64,000 nucleotides of DNA from Halomonas campaniensis (GCF_002211105.1 NZ_JPUA01000026.1:208052-272051); one strand, 5' to 3'; positions 18,312 through 27,575 are shown, counted from the first letter of the stretch. Translations and numbers: made by a program. The notes: generated from the letters alone by a model not told the origin.

Positions 18312-19112
18312 ATGGATGGGGTTAAGCATATTATTGCAGTGGCATCGGGTAAGGGGGGCGTGGGAAAATCCACCGTCACCGTGAACCTGGCATTAGCGCT
18401 CTCAGCACAGGGCTATCGAGTAGGCGTCCTGGATGCGGATATCTATGGGCCCAGTCAGGCACAGATGCTTGGTGTTAAAGAGGGCACGCGCCCCCAGGCG
18501 GCCAGTAATGACCGGTTCCTGCCGCTCCAGGCCCATGGCATTCAGGCCATGTCGATGGCGTTTATGGTCAATACCCGCGAGCCGATGGTGTGGCGCGGGC
18601 CAATGGTGGTGGGCGCCTTCCAGCAGATGCTGACGCAAACCCAGTGGGACAATCTCGATTTTCTGTTGATCGACATGCCCCCAGGTACCGGTGATATCCA
18701 ACTGACCCTGGCCCAGAAAGTACCGGTCGCTGGCGCGGTGATTGTGACCACCCCACAGGACATTGCGCTGTTAGATGCCCGTAAAGGGATCGAAATGTTC
18801 CGTAAGGTTAATGTGCCGGTGCTTGGCGTGGTGGAGAATATGAGCCTCTACCACTGCGAAAATTGCGGTCATGAGGCGGCTATTTTTGGCACCGGCGGTG
18901 GCGACAGCATTGCCGAAGAGTACGATACCCAAGTGCTTGGACGACTGCCGCTGACGCTCTCCATCCGAGAGTTAACGGATTCGGGACGCCCAAGCGTAGT
19001 GTCTGAACCTGAAGGCTCGGTGAGCCAAACCTTTGCGGCTATTGCCAAAAAAGTCGCTGAGGCGGTGAGCGTTAACCAAGGCGACGGCCCAACTATTTCC
19101 TTTAGTGAGTGA
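18312..19112 (+). CDS. apbC: Iron-sulfur cluster carrier ATPase, Mrp/ApbC family
   Basis: A 266-residue ParA-like P-loop ATPase that carries and delivers [4Fe-4S] clusters. The deviant Walker A GKGGVGKST is at about residues 13-21, the Walker B-like LLIDMPPGTGD in the middle, and the cluster-binding CENCGHE near the C-terminal third. It lacks the N-terminal MIP18/DUF59 domain of longer Mrp proteins, a common short form. GAGGAG lies about nine bases before the ATG. dcd follows after 11 bases and is likely in the same transcript. Confidence 0.93.
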   Translation: MDGVKHIIAVASGKGGVGKSTVTVNLALALSAQGYRVGVLDADIYGPSQAQMLGVKEGTRPQAASNDRFLPLQAHGIQAMSMAFMVNTREPMVWRGPMVVGAFQQMLTQTQWDNLDFLLIDMPPGTGDIQLTLAQKVPVAGAVIVTTPQDIALLDARKGIEMFRKVNVPVLGVVENMSLYHCENCGHEAAIFGTGGGDSIAEEYDTQVLGRLPLTLSIRELTDSGRPSVVSEPEGSVSQTFAAIAKKVAEAVSVNQGDGPTISFSE

Positions 19113-19123
19113 TAACGAAATAA

Positions 19124-19690
19124 ATGAGTATCAAATCTGATAATTGGATTCGTCGCATGGCCAAAAGCGACGCGATGATCGAGCCGTTTGAAGCCGAGCA
19201 AGTGCGCTATGTGAATGACCAGCGGGTGATCTCCTACGGCACGTCTAGCTATGGCTATGACGTGCGCTGCTCAGATGAATTCAAAGTCTTCACTAATATT
19301 CACTCAGCGATCGTTGATCCCAAGGCGTTCGACGCAAAAAGCTTTGTCGATATTAAAGGCGACGTGTGCATTATTCCGCCCAACTCATTCGCGCTGGCGC
19401 GCACGGTGGAGTACTTCCGTATTCCCCGTAACGTGCTCACGATTTGCCTGGGTAAATCCACCTATGCGCGCTGTGGCATTATTGTTAACGTGACGCCGCT
19501 GGAGCCCGAATGGGAAGGCCACGTTACCTTGGAATTCTCTAACACCACCAATCTGCCAGCGAAAATCTATGCCCATGAGGGCGTCGCGCAGATGCTGTTC
19601 TTAGAGTCTGATGAAGTGTGCGAAACGTCGTATAAAGACCGCGGCGGCAAGTATATGGGTCAGCGTGGTGTGACCTTGCCGCGTACCTAG
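19124..19690 (+). CDS. dcd: dCTP deaminase
   Basis: A 188-residue enzyme of the dUTPase superfamily that deaminates dCTP to dUTP, feeding dTMP synthesis. Family motifs [22 protein letters not shown], the catalytic-Glu segment [18 protein letters not shown] and the C-terminal [14 protein letters not shown] are all present. Length matches the usual homotrimeric enzyme. A terminator follows. Confidence 0.96.
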   Translation: MSIKSDNWIRRMAKSDAMIEPFEAEQVRYVNDQRVISYGTSSYGYDVRCSDEFKVFTNIHSAIVDPKAFDAKSFVDIKGDVCIIPPNSFALARTVEYFRIPRNVLTICLGKSTYARCGIIVNVTPLEPEWEGHVTLEFSNTTNLPAKIYAHEGVAQMLFLESDEVCETSYKDRGGKYMGQRGVTLPRT

Positions 19691-19713
19691 TTTACGCAAT
19701 GCACTGCTACGAG

Positions 19714-19748
19714 AAAGCGCCTTAAGGCAAAACCGTAAGGCGCTTTTT
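19714..19748 (+). terminator. Intrinsic terminator between dcd and purN
   Basis: An 11-bp stem (19714-19724 with 19736-19746) and an 11-base loop, followed by T residues on the + strand; A residues on the left arm also make it plausible for the convergent purN transcript. Confidence 0.85.
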
Positions 19749-19772
19749 AATGCTTATGGTGATGATACCAGT

Positions 19773-20540
19773 CTAGCCCTGAGACTCTTCGTCGAGCTTT
19801 TCATCAAGGTCTTCATCAAGCTCTTCCGCTGCGTCGGCGTGGGAGAGCCGCATGCCGTGTTCCGGCAGTAGATGGCCATCCATCTTGGCACCTTCGGCGC
19901 TGAACTGCAGCCGACCTTCCAAAAACCACTGCACCGCGATCGGATAGATCAGATGTTCCCGGGCGCGAACCTTCTCTTGCAGCGTTTCAGCGGTGTCGTC
20001 ACTGGTCACTAGCAGTTCCGCTTGCAGTACCACTGGGCCACCGTCCAGCTCTTCGGTCACAAAGTGAACGCTACAACCATGGCTGGCAGCCCCATCTGTC
20101 AGCGCACGGGCGTGAGTGTTGAGCCCTTGATAAGCTGGCAGTAGCGAAGGGTGGATATTCAGCATTCGGCCCAGGAAGCGCTGCACAAAGCGAGGCGTCA
20201 AAATGCGCATAAAGCCTGCCAGTACAATCAGATCCGGCTCGTGGCGCTCAATGACTTTGATCAAGGCGCCATCGTAGGCTTCGCGACTATCGTATTCCCG
20301 GTGGGGTAGCGCAACCGCTTCAATGCCTGCTTCGTGGGCGCGTTTCAAACCATAAGCGTCAGCGATATTAGAGATGACCGCGACAATCTCACCACCACCT
20401 AAACGGTCGTGGGACTGAGCATCAATCAGCGCCTGCAGATTGCTGCCACTGCCTGAGATAAGTACCACAATGCGGCGCGCACCGAGGGGCTCCGGCGTGA
20501 CGTCTTTAATGGTATCGCTCTGGTAGTCCGTATTGGTCAT
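19773..20540 (-). CDS. purN: Phosphoribosylglycinamide formyltransferase
   Basis: PurN transfers a formyl group from 10-formyl-tetrahydrofolate to GAR in purine synthesis. The 255-residue protein has the phosphate loop [10 protein letters not shown], and the catalytic residues Asn128, His130 (NIHPSLLP) and Asp166 (EELDGGPV). About 30 residues beyond the normal C terminus form an acidic tail of Glu/Asp/Leu, and there is a 20-residue leader before the fold. The ATG overlaps the purM stop (ATGA, 20537-20540), showing translational coupling. Confidence 0.96.
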   Translation of the reverse strand: MTNTDYQSDTIKDVTPEPLGARRIVVLISGSGSNLQALIDAQSHDRLGGGEIVAVISNIADAYGLKRAHEAGIEAVALPHREYDSREAYDGALIKVIERHEPDLIVLAGFMRILTPRFVQRFLGRMLNIHPSLLPAYQGLNTHARALTDGAASHGCSVHFVTEELDGGPVVLQAELLVTSDDTAETLQEKVRAREHLIYPIAVQWFLEGRLQFSAEGAKMDGHLLPEHGMRLSHADAAEELDEDLDEKLDEESQG

Positions 20541-21604
20541 GCCGAGAGGTTCTCCAGAATAACGGCGTCCCCTTGGCGCGCAACGATCTGGCCCAGACGA
20601 TAAACGGACTCGCCCTCGGCTTGCAGATGAGCCACTGCTTGCTCTGCGTGATGCTGCGGCACCACAACAACCATGCCAATACCGCAATTGAGCACGCGGT
20701 GCATTTCGGTTTCATTCACGTTGCCGTTGGCCTGCAGCCAATCAAACACGGCTGGGCGTTGCCAACTGGCAATATCAATATGCGCCGCGAGGTTGTCGGG
20801 CAGCACGCGGGGAATGTTTTCCAACAAGCCGCCGCCGGTGATGTGCGATAATGCGTGCACGGCAATCTCGCTGCTGCGCATTAAGGAGAGCAGCGATTTA
20901 ACATAGATGCGCGTAGGTGCCATCAGCGCATCGCCGAGGGTTTTACCGTCGATGTCGGTCTCTAACGACGCGTTGCTGACCTCGAGTATTTTACGAATCA
21001 GCGAGTAACCGTTTGAGTGCGGCCCGGAGGAAGCAAGCCCCAAGATAACATCGCCTTCGGCCACTTTGCTGCCATCTAAAATGTCCGCTTTCTCGACCAC
21101 ACCTACGCAAAAACCCGCTAAATCGTAGTCGCTGCCTTCGTACATGCCCGGCATTTCGGCGGTTTCTCCGCCTACCAGGGCACAGCCAGCCAGTTCGCAA
21201 CCAGCGCCAATGCCGGTAACAACGTCAGCAGCAATATCCACATCAAGCTTACCCGTGGCATAGTAGTCAAGAAACAGTAGCGGCTCCGCGCCGGCCACGA
21301 TGAGGTCATTGACACACATGGCGACCAAATCAATGCCAATGGTGTCGTGCTTGCCAAGATCCATTGCCAGACGCAGCTTGGTGCCGACGCCATCGGTACC
21401 CGAGACAAGCACGGGCTGCCGATAGCCTGCGGGGATCTCGCATAGTGCGCCGAAACCGCCAAGTCCGCCCATGACTTCCGGGCGCGTAGTGCGTTTGGCA
21501 ACGTGTTTAATGCGGTCAACTAAGGCGTTACCGGCATCAATATCGACGCCTGCGTCCTTGTAGCTGAGGGAAGGAGTAGCCGAAGAAGAGGGGGTCTCGG
21601 TCAT
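20537..21604 (-). CDS. purM: Phosphoribosylformylglycinamidine cyclo-ligase
   Basis: AIR synthetase, the ATP-dependent ring closure in purine synthesis, 355 residues. Motifs [38 protein letters not shown] and [13 protein letters not shown] are intact. The start at 21604 (MTETPSSS, then [13 protein letters not shown]) fits the family; the in-frame extension to 21733 has no support. AGGA precedes the ATG. First gene of the purM-purN pair. Confidence 0.97.
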   Translation of the reverse strand: MTETPSSSATPSLSYKDAGVDIDAGNALVDRIKHVAKRTTRPEVMGGLGGFGALCEIPAGYRQPVLVSGTDGVGTKLRLAMDLGKHDTIGIDLVAMCVNDLIVAGAEPLLFLDYYATGKLDVDIAADVVTGIGAGCELAGCALVGGETAEMPGMYEGSDYDLAGFCVGVVEKADILDGSKVAEGDVILGLASSGPHSNGYSLIRKILEVSNASLETDIDGKTLGDALMAPTRIYVKSLLSLMRSSEIAVHALSHITGGGLLENIPRVLPDNLAAHIDIASWQRPAVFDWLQANGNVNETEMHRVLNCGIGMVVVVPQHHAEQAVAHLQAEGESVYRLGQIVARQGDAVILENLSA

Positions 21605-21781
21605 GACAGATCCTGTGAAGCAAATAGCGGTGCTGGTAGTGCTGGCGACTTGGCCAGTGCTAGACGATAACTGGAGCGGATTGTAACACTCAGCGGCGCA
21701 GGTCGCACCGCTGTCGCGCACGATGAAAAGCATACGAGCGACTTTCGCTCATTTGCGGCATAGTAGTGGCGTGGTAAAAAC

Positions 21782-21888
21782 AGTAGCAACGAGTGAAAGG
21801 ATAAGTGAACGGATAGTAGCAACGAGTGAGCGTTAGGTGTAATCAGTAAAATGTGTCGCGATAAGTGCAATAGTAACGATAAGTGCAA
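21782..21888 (+). repeat. Short imperfect direct repeats upstream of perM
   Basis: In the 318-base gap 21605-21922, AGTAGCAACGAGTGA occurs twice exactly (21782-21796, 21815-21829), and CGATAAGTGCAA twice (21859-21870, 21877-21888), with a further GGATAAGTGAA copy at about 21799. The units are mixed in an array of roughly 18-45 base steps. No other gene or signal was seen in this gap apart from GAGAGGG before perM. Confidence 0.7.
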
Positions 21889-21922
21889 ATAAGCGGATTA
21901 AATTCACGTTTGAGAGGGATCT

Positions 21923-23074
21923 ATGCGGAATTCTTGGTGGGGTGTCCTATTTTTGGTGGTAATAGGCGGGTTAATTTATTTGTTAGACGCGGTTCTGATG
22001 CCTTTTATTGCTGGGATGATTCTCGCTTACTTAGCTGATCCGCTGGCTAACCGTTTTCAGCGCTGGGGCATGAACCGACCCTTCGCGGTAAGCAGCGTGT
22101 TTTTAGTACTGCTGGTCGTCCTCGTGGCGAGCCTGTTGATCTTGATACCGCTGCTTGTTCAACAACTTAAACAGCTGGGCGAAGCTATCCCGGGTATCTT
22201 CAATTGGGTAGAAAACAGACTCGCACCACAGGTGCAAGAGTGGACCGGTTATGACTTAACCGCGGAATTGACCAATGCTCGGGAGACGCTGGTCGAAAAC
22301 TGGCGCGATGCGGGCGGCTACTTAGCCCAGGTGTTAGGACAAATTGGCCGCTCAGGTATGGCGTTTGCGTCATGGATTACCTACGTGGCGCTGATTCCTG
22401 TGGTTACTTTCTATCTGCTGTTGGACTGGAATCGCTTACTGGCCAATATTGCCAATCTCGTGCCTCGCCAGTGGGCGGATGATACTTTCCGGTTGGCGCG
22501 CCGTTGCGATGAAGTACTGTCTTCGTTTTTACGTGGCCAATTGCTGGTGATGCTCTGTTTGGGGATTATTTATGCGGTGGGCTTAACGTTGATGGGGCTT
22601 AATTTTGGCCTGCTGATCGGCTTTGTCTCCGGGTTGGTCAGTATTGTACCGTTCTTGGGCTTTATTGTTGGCTTGGTGATTGCCCTGGTTGTTGCCCTAT
22701 TCCAATACGCTACCTGGTGGGCGGTGCTGGGCGTCATCATCGTGTTCAGTATTGGCCAAATGGCTGAGAGCGTAGTTCTGCAGCCTAAGCTATTGGGGGA
22801 TAAAATTGGCCTGCACCCGGTCGCGGTTATATTCGCCGTGCTGGCCGGTGGTAACCTGTTTGGCCTAACCGGCGTGTTGTTGGCGCTACCTGTTGCTGCG
22901 GTAATCCTGGTGCTGCTGAAAGAAGTGAAAGTTCGTTATCAGCATAGCGAACTGTACGATGAAAATAATACCGAAAAGCATGCCCCAATCATTGAGGTGA
23001 GTTCTGCTGAGTTTGGGCGTGATGCCCCTAGTCGTGATGGAAATAGCCGTAAAGATCAAGGGGAGTCGTCATGA
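21923..23074 (+). CDS. AI-2E family transporter / PerM-like permease
   Basis: A 383-residue inner-membrane protein with about eight helices and the conserved C-terminal block (GFVSGLVSIVPFLGFIVG ... QPKLLGDKIGLHPVAVIFAVLAGG). Members include TqsA and PerM, and some relatives act as Na+/H+ antiporters in halophiles; the substrate here is open. The last 45 residues are polar and charged. Its stop overlaps the hda start by four bases (ATGA), the known perM-hda arrangement. Confidence 0.88.
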   Translation: MRNSWWGVLFLVVIGGLIYLLDAVLMPFIAGMILAYLADPLANRFQRWGMNRPFAVSSVFLVLLVVLVASLLILIPLLVQQLKQLGEAIPGIFNWVENRLAPQVQEWTGYDLTAELTNARETLVENWRDAGGYLAQVLGQIGRSGMAFASWITYVALIPVVTFYLLLDWNRLLANIANLVPRQWADDTFRLARRCDEVLSSFLRGQLLVMLCLGIIYAVGLTLMGLNFGLLIGFVSGLVSIVPFLGFIVGLVIALVVALFQYATWWAVLGVIIVFSIGQMAESVVLQPKLLGDKIGLHPVAVIFAVLAGGNLFGLTGVLLALPVAAVILVLLKEVKVRYQHSELYDENNTEKHAPIIEVSSAEFGRDAPSRDGNSRKDQGESS

Positions 23075-23778
23075 GCCGAATACCGGCACAGCTTCCTTTG
23101 GGGATTGGCCTGCGCGATGACGCAACCTTTGATAACTACTATGTGGCGCGTTCGAACACGCCGCTGGTTGAGCACCTTACCCAGCAGCTTACCCCTGAGG
23201 GTGAGCAGTTTCTCTATCTGTGGGGGGCGCCTGGGGTAGGGCGTAGCCATCTGCTTCAGGCGGCGTGTCATGCGGCGTCTGACGCAGATAAGCGAGCGCT
23301 TTACTTGCCGCTGTATGATTTGGGCCACTTTCCGCCGTTAATGCTGGAAGACATCGAACGCCTGGATCTGGTCGCCATTGATGACCTGGAGTGCGTGATT
23401 GGCCGTAAGCGCTGGGAAGAGGCGCTGTTTCACGCTTTTAACCGGCTAAGAGATGCGGGCAAGAAATTGGTGATTGCAGCCAGTGCCTCCCCACGACAGC
23501 TCAACGTGGTGCTACCGGATTTGGCTTCCCGCCTGACCTGGGGGGTAACGTTTCATGTTCACCCCTTGGAAGATGATGACGAGCGTTTAGCAGCGCTAAA
23601 GCTGCGCGCCAGTGTAAGAGGGATGCAACTGCCTGATGACGTTGGGCGCTATATTTTGCATCGTGGGCCGCGAGAATTAGGTGAGCTGTGCCGCGCGGTG
23701 GAAACCCTGGATAAGGCATCGTTATCAGCTAAGCGTAAATTGACGATTCCGTTTGTGAAATCCGCCCTCGGTTGGTGA
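23071..23778 (+). CDS. hda: DnaA regulatory inactivator Hda
   Basis: A 235-residue AAA+ protein related to DnaA but lacking its DNA-binding domain. With the beta clamp it stimulates ATP hydrolysis by DnaA and so limits re-initiation. An N-terminal clamp-binding motif QLPLGI is at residues 7-12. Walker A is GAPGVGRSH (residues 52-60) with Arg in place of Lys, as is normal for Hda; Walker B is LVAIDDLECV. The ATG overlaps the preceding stop. Confidence 0.93.
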   Translation: MSRIPAQLPLGIGLRDDATFDNYYVARSNTPLVEHLTQQLTPEGEQFLYLWGAPGVGRSHLLQAACHAASDADKRALYLPLYDLGHFPPLMLEDIERLDLVAIDDLECVIGRKRWEEALFHAFNRLRDAGKKLVIAASASPRQLNVVLPDLASRLTWGVTFHVHPLEDDDERLAALKLRASVRGMQLPDDVGRYILHRGPRELGELCRAVETLDKASLSAKRKLTIPFVKSALGW

Positions 23779-23810
23779 ATCTGCGGATCTAAAATGCTAT
23801 GGGCAACGAC

Positions 23811-23850
23811 TAAAACGCCCCTGTCAGCGAGAGCCGGCAGGGGCGTTTTA
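23811..23850. terminator. Bidirectional terminator between hda and the phasin gene
   Basis: A 13-bp outer stem (23811-23823 with 23838-23850), with an inner extension carrying one mismatch, flanked by A residues on the left and T residues on the right. It serves two convergent genes. Confidence 0.85.
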
Positions 23851-23887
23851 TGAAACATTTTTATTCGCTTAGTGCTTCAATAAGCGA

Positions 23888-24262
23888 TTAAGCAGTTTTG
23901 CTCAACTTGCTGGCAGCGGTTTGCGCCTGCTTAACGTTGTCTTCGGTAATTTTCTGGCTTTTCTGGATAAAGTCCTGCTGCAGAGAGACGACTTTATCGG
24001 TATCGCCCTTAACGCGCTCAGCCAGCTCTTTAACCACTTTTTGCTGACCTTCCATATAGCTGCGCAAGCCTTCTGCGTCTTTTACGTCCATCATTTGACG
24101 CATTTGCGCGATGCCGGTATCAACATAGGCTTTGCTGGCATCCATCTGAGCGTTGATCATTTTTTCGCTGTAATCGATGCTCAACGCCATGTAGGCGCGT
24201 ACTGGGGCCATAAACATGTTGTCAAACTGCTGAGTCATTTCGTTAGTATTTAATGTACGCAT
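23888..24262 (-). CDS. Phasin family protein
   Basis: A 124-residue, mostly helical protein that matches the phasin pattern: an N-terminal amphipathic part (TQQFDNMFMAPVRAYMALSIDY), followed by helices with TGIAQMRQMMDVKDAEGLRSY and a Ser/Lys/Ala-rich end. Phasins coat polyhydroxyalkanoate granules. AGGAGGG lies eight bases before the chosen ATG (24262); an ATG at 24268 is too close to that site. No phaC or other PHA gene is in the window. Low Cys and high Met and Gln content fits the family. Confidence 0.82.
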   Translation of the reverse strand: MRTLNTNEMTQQFDNMFMAPVRAYMALSIDYSEKMINAQMDASKAYVDTGIAQMRQMMDVKDAEGLRSYMEGQQKVVKELAERVKGDTDKVVSLQQDFIQKSQKITEDNVKQAQTAASKLSKTA

Positions 24263-24331
24263 CGTCATACCCTCCTGGGTTTGGTCTTGCACAAGCAGCT
24301 ATCCAGAGGTTGGCGCTGCCGATTGAATGAG

Positions 24332-24380
24332 TAGCTTTTTAAGCTATCTTGCGTTGCAGCATAGCAACTGTTTTTGTGCA
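24332..24380 (-). promoter_or_regulatory. TGC-rich inverted repeats upstream of the phasin gene
   Basis: GTTGC (24353-24357) and GCAAC (24364-24368) form an inverted repeat, followed by GTGCAGTGCAAC. A separate perfect 6-bp hairpin, TAGCTT/AAGCTA, lies at 24332-24346. PhaR, the phasin repressor, is known to bind TGC-rich repeats, so this could be its site. It is 70-120 bases upstream of the phasin start, in the gap shared with fumC. Confidence 0.4.
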
Positions 24381-24551
24381 GTGCAACATTTGGTTTTTGG
24401 CATCTACTAACCGCGGGGCAAGCGTATGTTTACCCGCATGCTCTAACCAGCTAGCTTGAAGGTAGAGAGCATGGCTTTAGCCAGCGAACGATAGACCGGT
24501 TATGCGCTCAGATAGGCATCACTGTTAATTTCACTGTTGGGAGTAAGAGCA

Positions 24552-25928
24552 ATGGCAACACGGATAGAACGCGATAGCATGGGCGAATTGGAAGTGCCCT
24601 CTGAAGCCCTATATGGCGCCCAAACTCAGCGGGCCATCAATAATTTCCCTGTCTCTCATTCGCCTATGCCGTCAGCCTTTATCCATGCAGTCGCGCGTAT
24701 CAAGCTAGCGGCAGCCCGAGCTAATCAAACCCTGGGAGGGCTTGACAGTGCGCGTGGGGAGGCGATTCAAAAAGCGGCTCGCGAGGTGTTAACAGGTAAG
24801 CATGATCAACACTTTCCCATCGATGTGTTTCAAACCGGTTCAGGCACCTCGACCAATATGAACGTCAATGAAGTGTTGGCGACCCTGGCAAGCCGGGAAG
24901 GTGTCGAGGTGACGCCGAACGATCACGTCAATATGGGGCAGTCCAGCAATGACGTGATTCCCACGGCCATCCATCTGTCGGCTGCTATCGCCGTGCATGA
25001 ATCGCTGCGTCCCGCCCTCGTTCACCTGCGCAGCACTATCGACCAGCGCGCCAGTGAGCTAAGCCATGTGGTAAAAACCGGCCGTACCCATCTCATGGAT
25101 GCCATGCCGCTGCGTATGGATCAAGAGCTGGGCGCATGGTCGAGCCAGTTAGGTCAGGCCATTGAGCGCATTGATAGCGCCATGAAACGGCTGTGCCGAT
25201 TAGCTCAAGGCGGAACCGCCGTGGGCACCGGCATTAATGCTCCTATCGGCTTTGCTGAACAGGTCGCCCAAGAGCTGAGCGAACAGACGGGGTTGATGTT
25301 CACTCCTAATGACAGCTTCTTTGCCAGCCTCTCTTCCCAGGATGCCGCGGTAGAGCTTTCCGGCCAGTTGAAAGGCTTGGCCTGCGTGATTATGAAAATT
25401 GCCAACGATTTGCGCTGGATGAATTCAGGCCCGCTGGCGGGGTTGGGTGAGATCGAGCTGGAGGCGTTACAGCCCGGCAGTTCAATCATGCCGGGGAAGG
25501 TGAACCCCGTGATTCCTGAGTCAGCCGCCCAGGCTGCCGCGCAGGTCATTGGTCTGGATAGTGCGATTACCGTCGCAGGGCAGAGCGGTAACTTCCAGCT
25601 AAATGTGATGTTGCCGCTGGTGGCTTCCAATTTGCTTACGTCAATCAGCTTGATGAGTAATACCGCACGGCTGCTGGCTGATCGTGCGATTGCCACTTTC
25701 AAGGTGCGTGAAGATAACCTGAAAGGGCCATTGGCCAGAAATCCGATCTTGGTGACGGCGTTAAATGGCGCTATTGGCTACAACGCCGCCGCGGCAATTG
25801 CCAAAGAGGCTTACCAGGCGGGGCGGCCAATTATTGATGTGGCCGAGGAGAAAACGAATCTTGACCGGGAGACGCTTGAGCGACTGCTGGATCCCGCCGC
25901 GTTAACTCAGGGAGGTATCCCTGAGTAA
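24552..25928 (+). CDS. fumC: Class II fumarate hydratase
   Basis: A 458-residue oxygen-stable, iron-free fumarase interconverting fumarate and malate. The fumarase/aspartase signature GSSIMPGKVNP is present, along with QTGSGTSTNMNVNEV and GRTHLMDAMPLRM. The latter differs from the common GRTHLQDA but is regular for one FumC branch. ATG 24552 has GGAG nine bases upstream; the in-frame TTG at 24537 overlaps no site. It is divergent from the phasin gene and stands alone. Confidence 0.95.
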   Translation: MATRIERDSMGELEVPSEALYGAQTQRAINNFPVSHSPMPSAFIHAVARIKLAAARANQTLGGLDSARGEAIQKAAREVLTGKHDQHFPIDVFQTGSGTSTNMNVNEVLATLASREGVEVTPNDHVNMGQSSNDVIPTAIHLSAAIAVHESLRPALVHLRSTIDQRASELSHVVKTGRTHLMDAMPLRMDQELGAWSSQLGQAIERIDSAMKRLCRLAQGGTAVGTGINAPIGFAEQVAQELSEQTGLMFTPNDSFFASLSSQDAAVELSGQLKGLACVIMKIANDLRWMNSGPLAGLGEIELEALQPGSSIMPGKVNPVIPESAAQAAAQVIGLDSAITVAGQSGNFQLNVMLPLVASNLLTSISLMSNTARLLADRAIATFKVREDNLKGPLARNPILVTALNGAIGYNAAAAIAKEAYQAGRPIIDVAEEKTNLDRETLERLLDPAALTQGGIPE

Positions 25929-25961
25929 CACCCTTAAGCAGCGTTAAGGTTGGCTTGTGGT

Positions 25962-27032
25962 TCAGGTTTCTTGCCGCTCGGTTTTGCCTTCCTGAATTGT
26001 TTCGCTGGCTTCACTGCGCTCCTCCGCATCCGCTTCGGGCGTTTCATGCTCGTCTTGGCGCGAGGGGCGGTAGCAAAAGGTGGCCAGTATCGGAAAGTGG
26101 TCGGAGCCAAAGTAGTTCAGTCGCTGCATACCAACCAAGGTGAAGTGCTCGGTCACGAAGATATGATCCAGGGGCCAGCGCAACATGGGATATTTGGCGT
26201 GGAAGGTGCTGAATAAACCCCGTCCACGGCGTGGGTCGAGCATGCCGCCCACGCGGCAAAAAAGCCGAGTAGTGCGTGACCAGGCCACATCGTTCAGATC
26301 CCCGGCGACCAGGGTTGCCCGGGGATCTTTGTGGATCTGTTTGCCCACTAACAGCAGCTCAGCATCCCGCCATAAAGATTTTTCGCTCTCACTGGGGGCC
26401 GGTGGCCGTGGGTGGAGTGCGTAAAAACGAATGCTATCGCCGTTAGCAAGCGTTACTCGGGTATGAATAGACGGAATGTCGTCCTGTATTAGCCACTTAA
26501 CGGAAGTATCGGTAAGTTCCAGGTGCGAGTAGAGGTGCATGCCGTAAAGGTTGTCGAGCGGGATCTTGACGCTGTGTGGCCACTGCTCTGCGAGGGCAGG
26601 ATCCAACTGATCCTGCCACCACTGGTCTGACTCCAGGGTCAGTACAATATCCGGCTGGTGCTGTTTGATCATATCGATCAGCGCCTGAGCCTGCCGATTA
26701 GGGGTCAGCACGTTGGCGATCAGCAGCGTTATCCGTTTATCTGAATCGTTGCTTTCCGCCGTTTTAACCTGAACCGGCCAGAGTGGCGTCCAGGGCAGAA
26801 TGTAGTAGAGCTGGAACAGTAAAGTGATGCCCGAGGCGAATAGAGCTACCCATAGCCAGGGGCCGGGCTCAACGAAGATAACGGCTAATAGCCAAGTGAT
26901 TAAAGCCAGGAAAGCAATCTGCAGGCGTGGAAATTCAAAACTGCGAATCCACCACCAATGTAAATGTATGCGTGCTATCAGCGTCGCTAATAACAGCACA
27001 ATCGCTATGCTTCCTAGCAAAATACCCAGCAT
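25962..27032 (-). CDS. Endonuclease/exonuclease/phosphatase family membrane protein
   Basis: A 356-residue protein with two to three N-terminal membrane helices (about residues 3-80) and a C-terminal EEP domain expected in the periplasm. Domain motifs seen are LLIANVLTPNR, VLTLES (metal-binding Glu), VAGDLNDVAWS and the closing GSDHFPIL. The family includes DNases, sphingomyelinases and phosphoinositide-type phosphatases, so the substrate is open. The last 35 residues are Glu-rich and probably disordered. GGGAGA precedes the ATG. Confidence 0.82.
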   Translation of the reverse strand: MLGILLGSIAIVLLLATLIARIHLHWWWIRSFEFPRLQIAFLALITWLLAVIFVEPGPWLWVALFASGITLLFQLYYILPWTPLWPVQVKTAESNDSDKRITLLIANVLTPNRQAQALIDMIKQHQPDIVLTLESDQWWQDQLDPALAEQWPHSVKIPLDNLYGMHLYSHLELTDTSVKWLIQDDIPSIHTRVTLANGDSIRFYALHPRPPAPSESEKSLWRDAELLLVGKQIHKDPRATLVAGDLNDVAWSRTTRLFCRVGGMLDPRRGRGLFSTFHAKYPMLRWPLDHIFVTEHFTLVGMQRLNYFGSDHFPILATFCYRPSRQDEHETPEADAEERSEASETIQEGKTERQET

Positions 27033-27167
27033 GGTTTATCTCCCTGTAGATAACGCCCAGCGCATTGAAGCACTAAGCCTAGCGTTAGAAGGCTGCAGGT
27101 GTCGAATTGAACATCTACTCGTCATGGGTGTAACGCGGGAGGGAGAGGGCGTGTAATGGGAAAGAGC

Positions 27168-27195
27168 TTGCAATTCAGTGATAAAAGCGTAAGAT
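27168..27195 (+). promoter_or_regulatory. Probable promoter of the tRNA-Val genes
   Basis: TTGCAA (27168-27173), 16 bases, TAAGAT (27190-27195). It is the best sigma70-like match upstream of the tRNAs and would give a precursor leader of about 80 bases that includes the 17-base tandem repeat. Confidence 0.45.
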
Positions 27196-27237
27196 ATGCA
27201 TCCGTTGCAAAGCGCGCAGCTATCTAAGTAGCGCGCT

Positions 27238-27270
27238 CTAGATAGACTAATAGCCTAGATAGACTAATAG
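27238..27270 (+). repeat. 17-bp tandem duplication before tRNA-Val
   Basis: CTAGATAGACTAATAG occurs at 27238-27253 and again at 27255-27270, with a partial third copy (ATAG) after it. It lies in the probable precursor leader just before the first tRNA. Confidence 0.8.
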
Positions 27271-27280
27271 ATAGCGTAAT

Positions 27281-27357
27281 AGAACCATAGCTCAGTTGGT
27301 TAGAGCGCCACGTTGACATCGTGGAGGTCGGCGGTTCAAATCCGCCTGGTTCTACCA
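27281..27357 (+). tRNA. tRNA-Val (GAC)
   Basis: A complete 77-base cloverleaf with encoded CCA. The acceptor stem is AGAACCA/TGGTTCT, the D arm has AGCTCAGTTGGTTAGAGC, the anticodon stem-loop CCACG-TTGACAT-CGTGG gives anticodon GAC, and the T arm has GGTTCAAATCC. It is the first of two nearly identical copies exactly 100 bases apart. Confidence 0.97.
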
Positions 27358-27380
27358 GTCTTTTGCTAACACCCCTTTTC

Positions 27381-27457
27381 AGGACCATAGCTCAGTTGGT
27401 TAGAGCGCCACGTTGACATCGTGGAGGTCGGCGGTTCAAATCCGCCTGGTCCTACCA
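27381..27457 (+). tRNA. tRNA-Val (GAC), second copy
   Basis: Identical to the first copy except for acceptor pair 3-70, which is G-C here and A-U there: a compensatory change. CCA is encoded. A terminator follows 12 bases later, so both are probably on one transcript. Confidence 0.97.
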
Positions 27458-27469
27458 GCTTTTATCAGA

Positions 27470-27502
27470 AACGCCCCAGGCAGCGATGCCTGGGGCGTTT
27501 TT
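27470..27502 (+). terminator. Intrinsic terminator after the tRNA-Val pair
   Basis: A perfect 13-bp GC-rich stem (27470-27482 with 27487-27499), a GCGA tetraloop and a T run. Confidence 0.93.
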
Positions 27503-27575
27503 GCGTGGGTGTGATAGCGTCTTTGGTTTTTTAGTCGCTAAGGCTTTTAATAGCTAGCGCTAAACTTGCGCTTGA

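Noticed and set aside
21782..21888. CRISPR array
   Set aside because: The repeats are few, of different types, unevenly spaced and have no spacer pattern or cas genes.
25205..25702. 165-codon - strand frame inside fumC
   Set aside because: Antisense shadow of a highly conserved gene.
26824..27156. 110-codon + strand frame opposite the EEP gene
   Set aside because: Mostly antisense to the N-terminal membrane part of a real gene.
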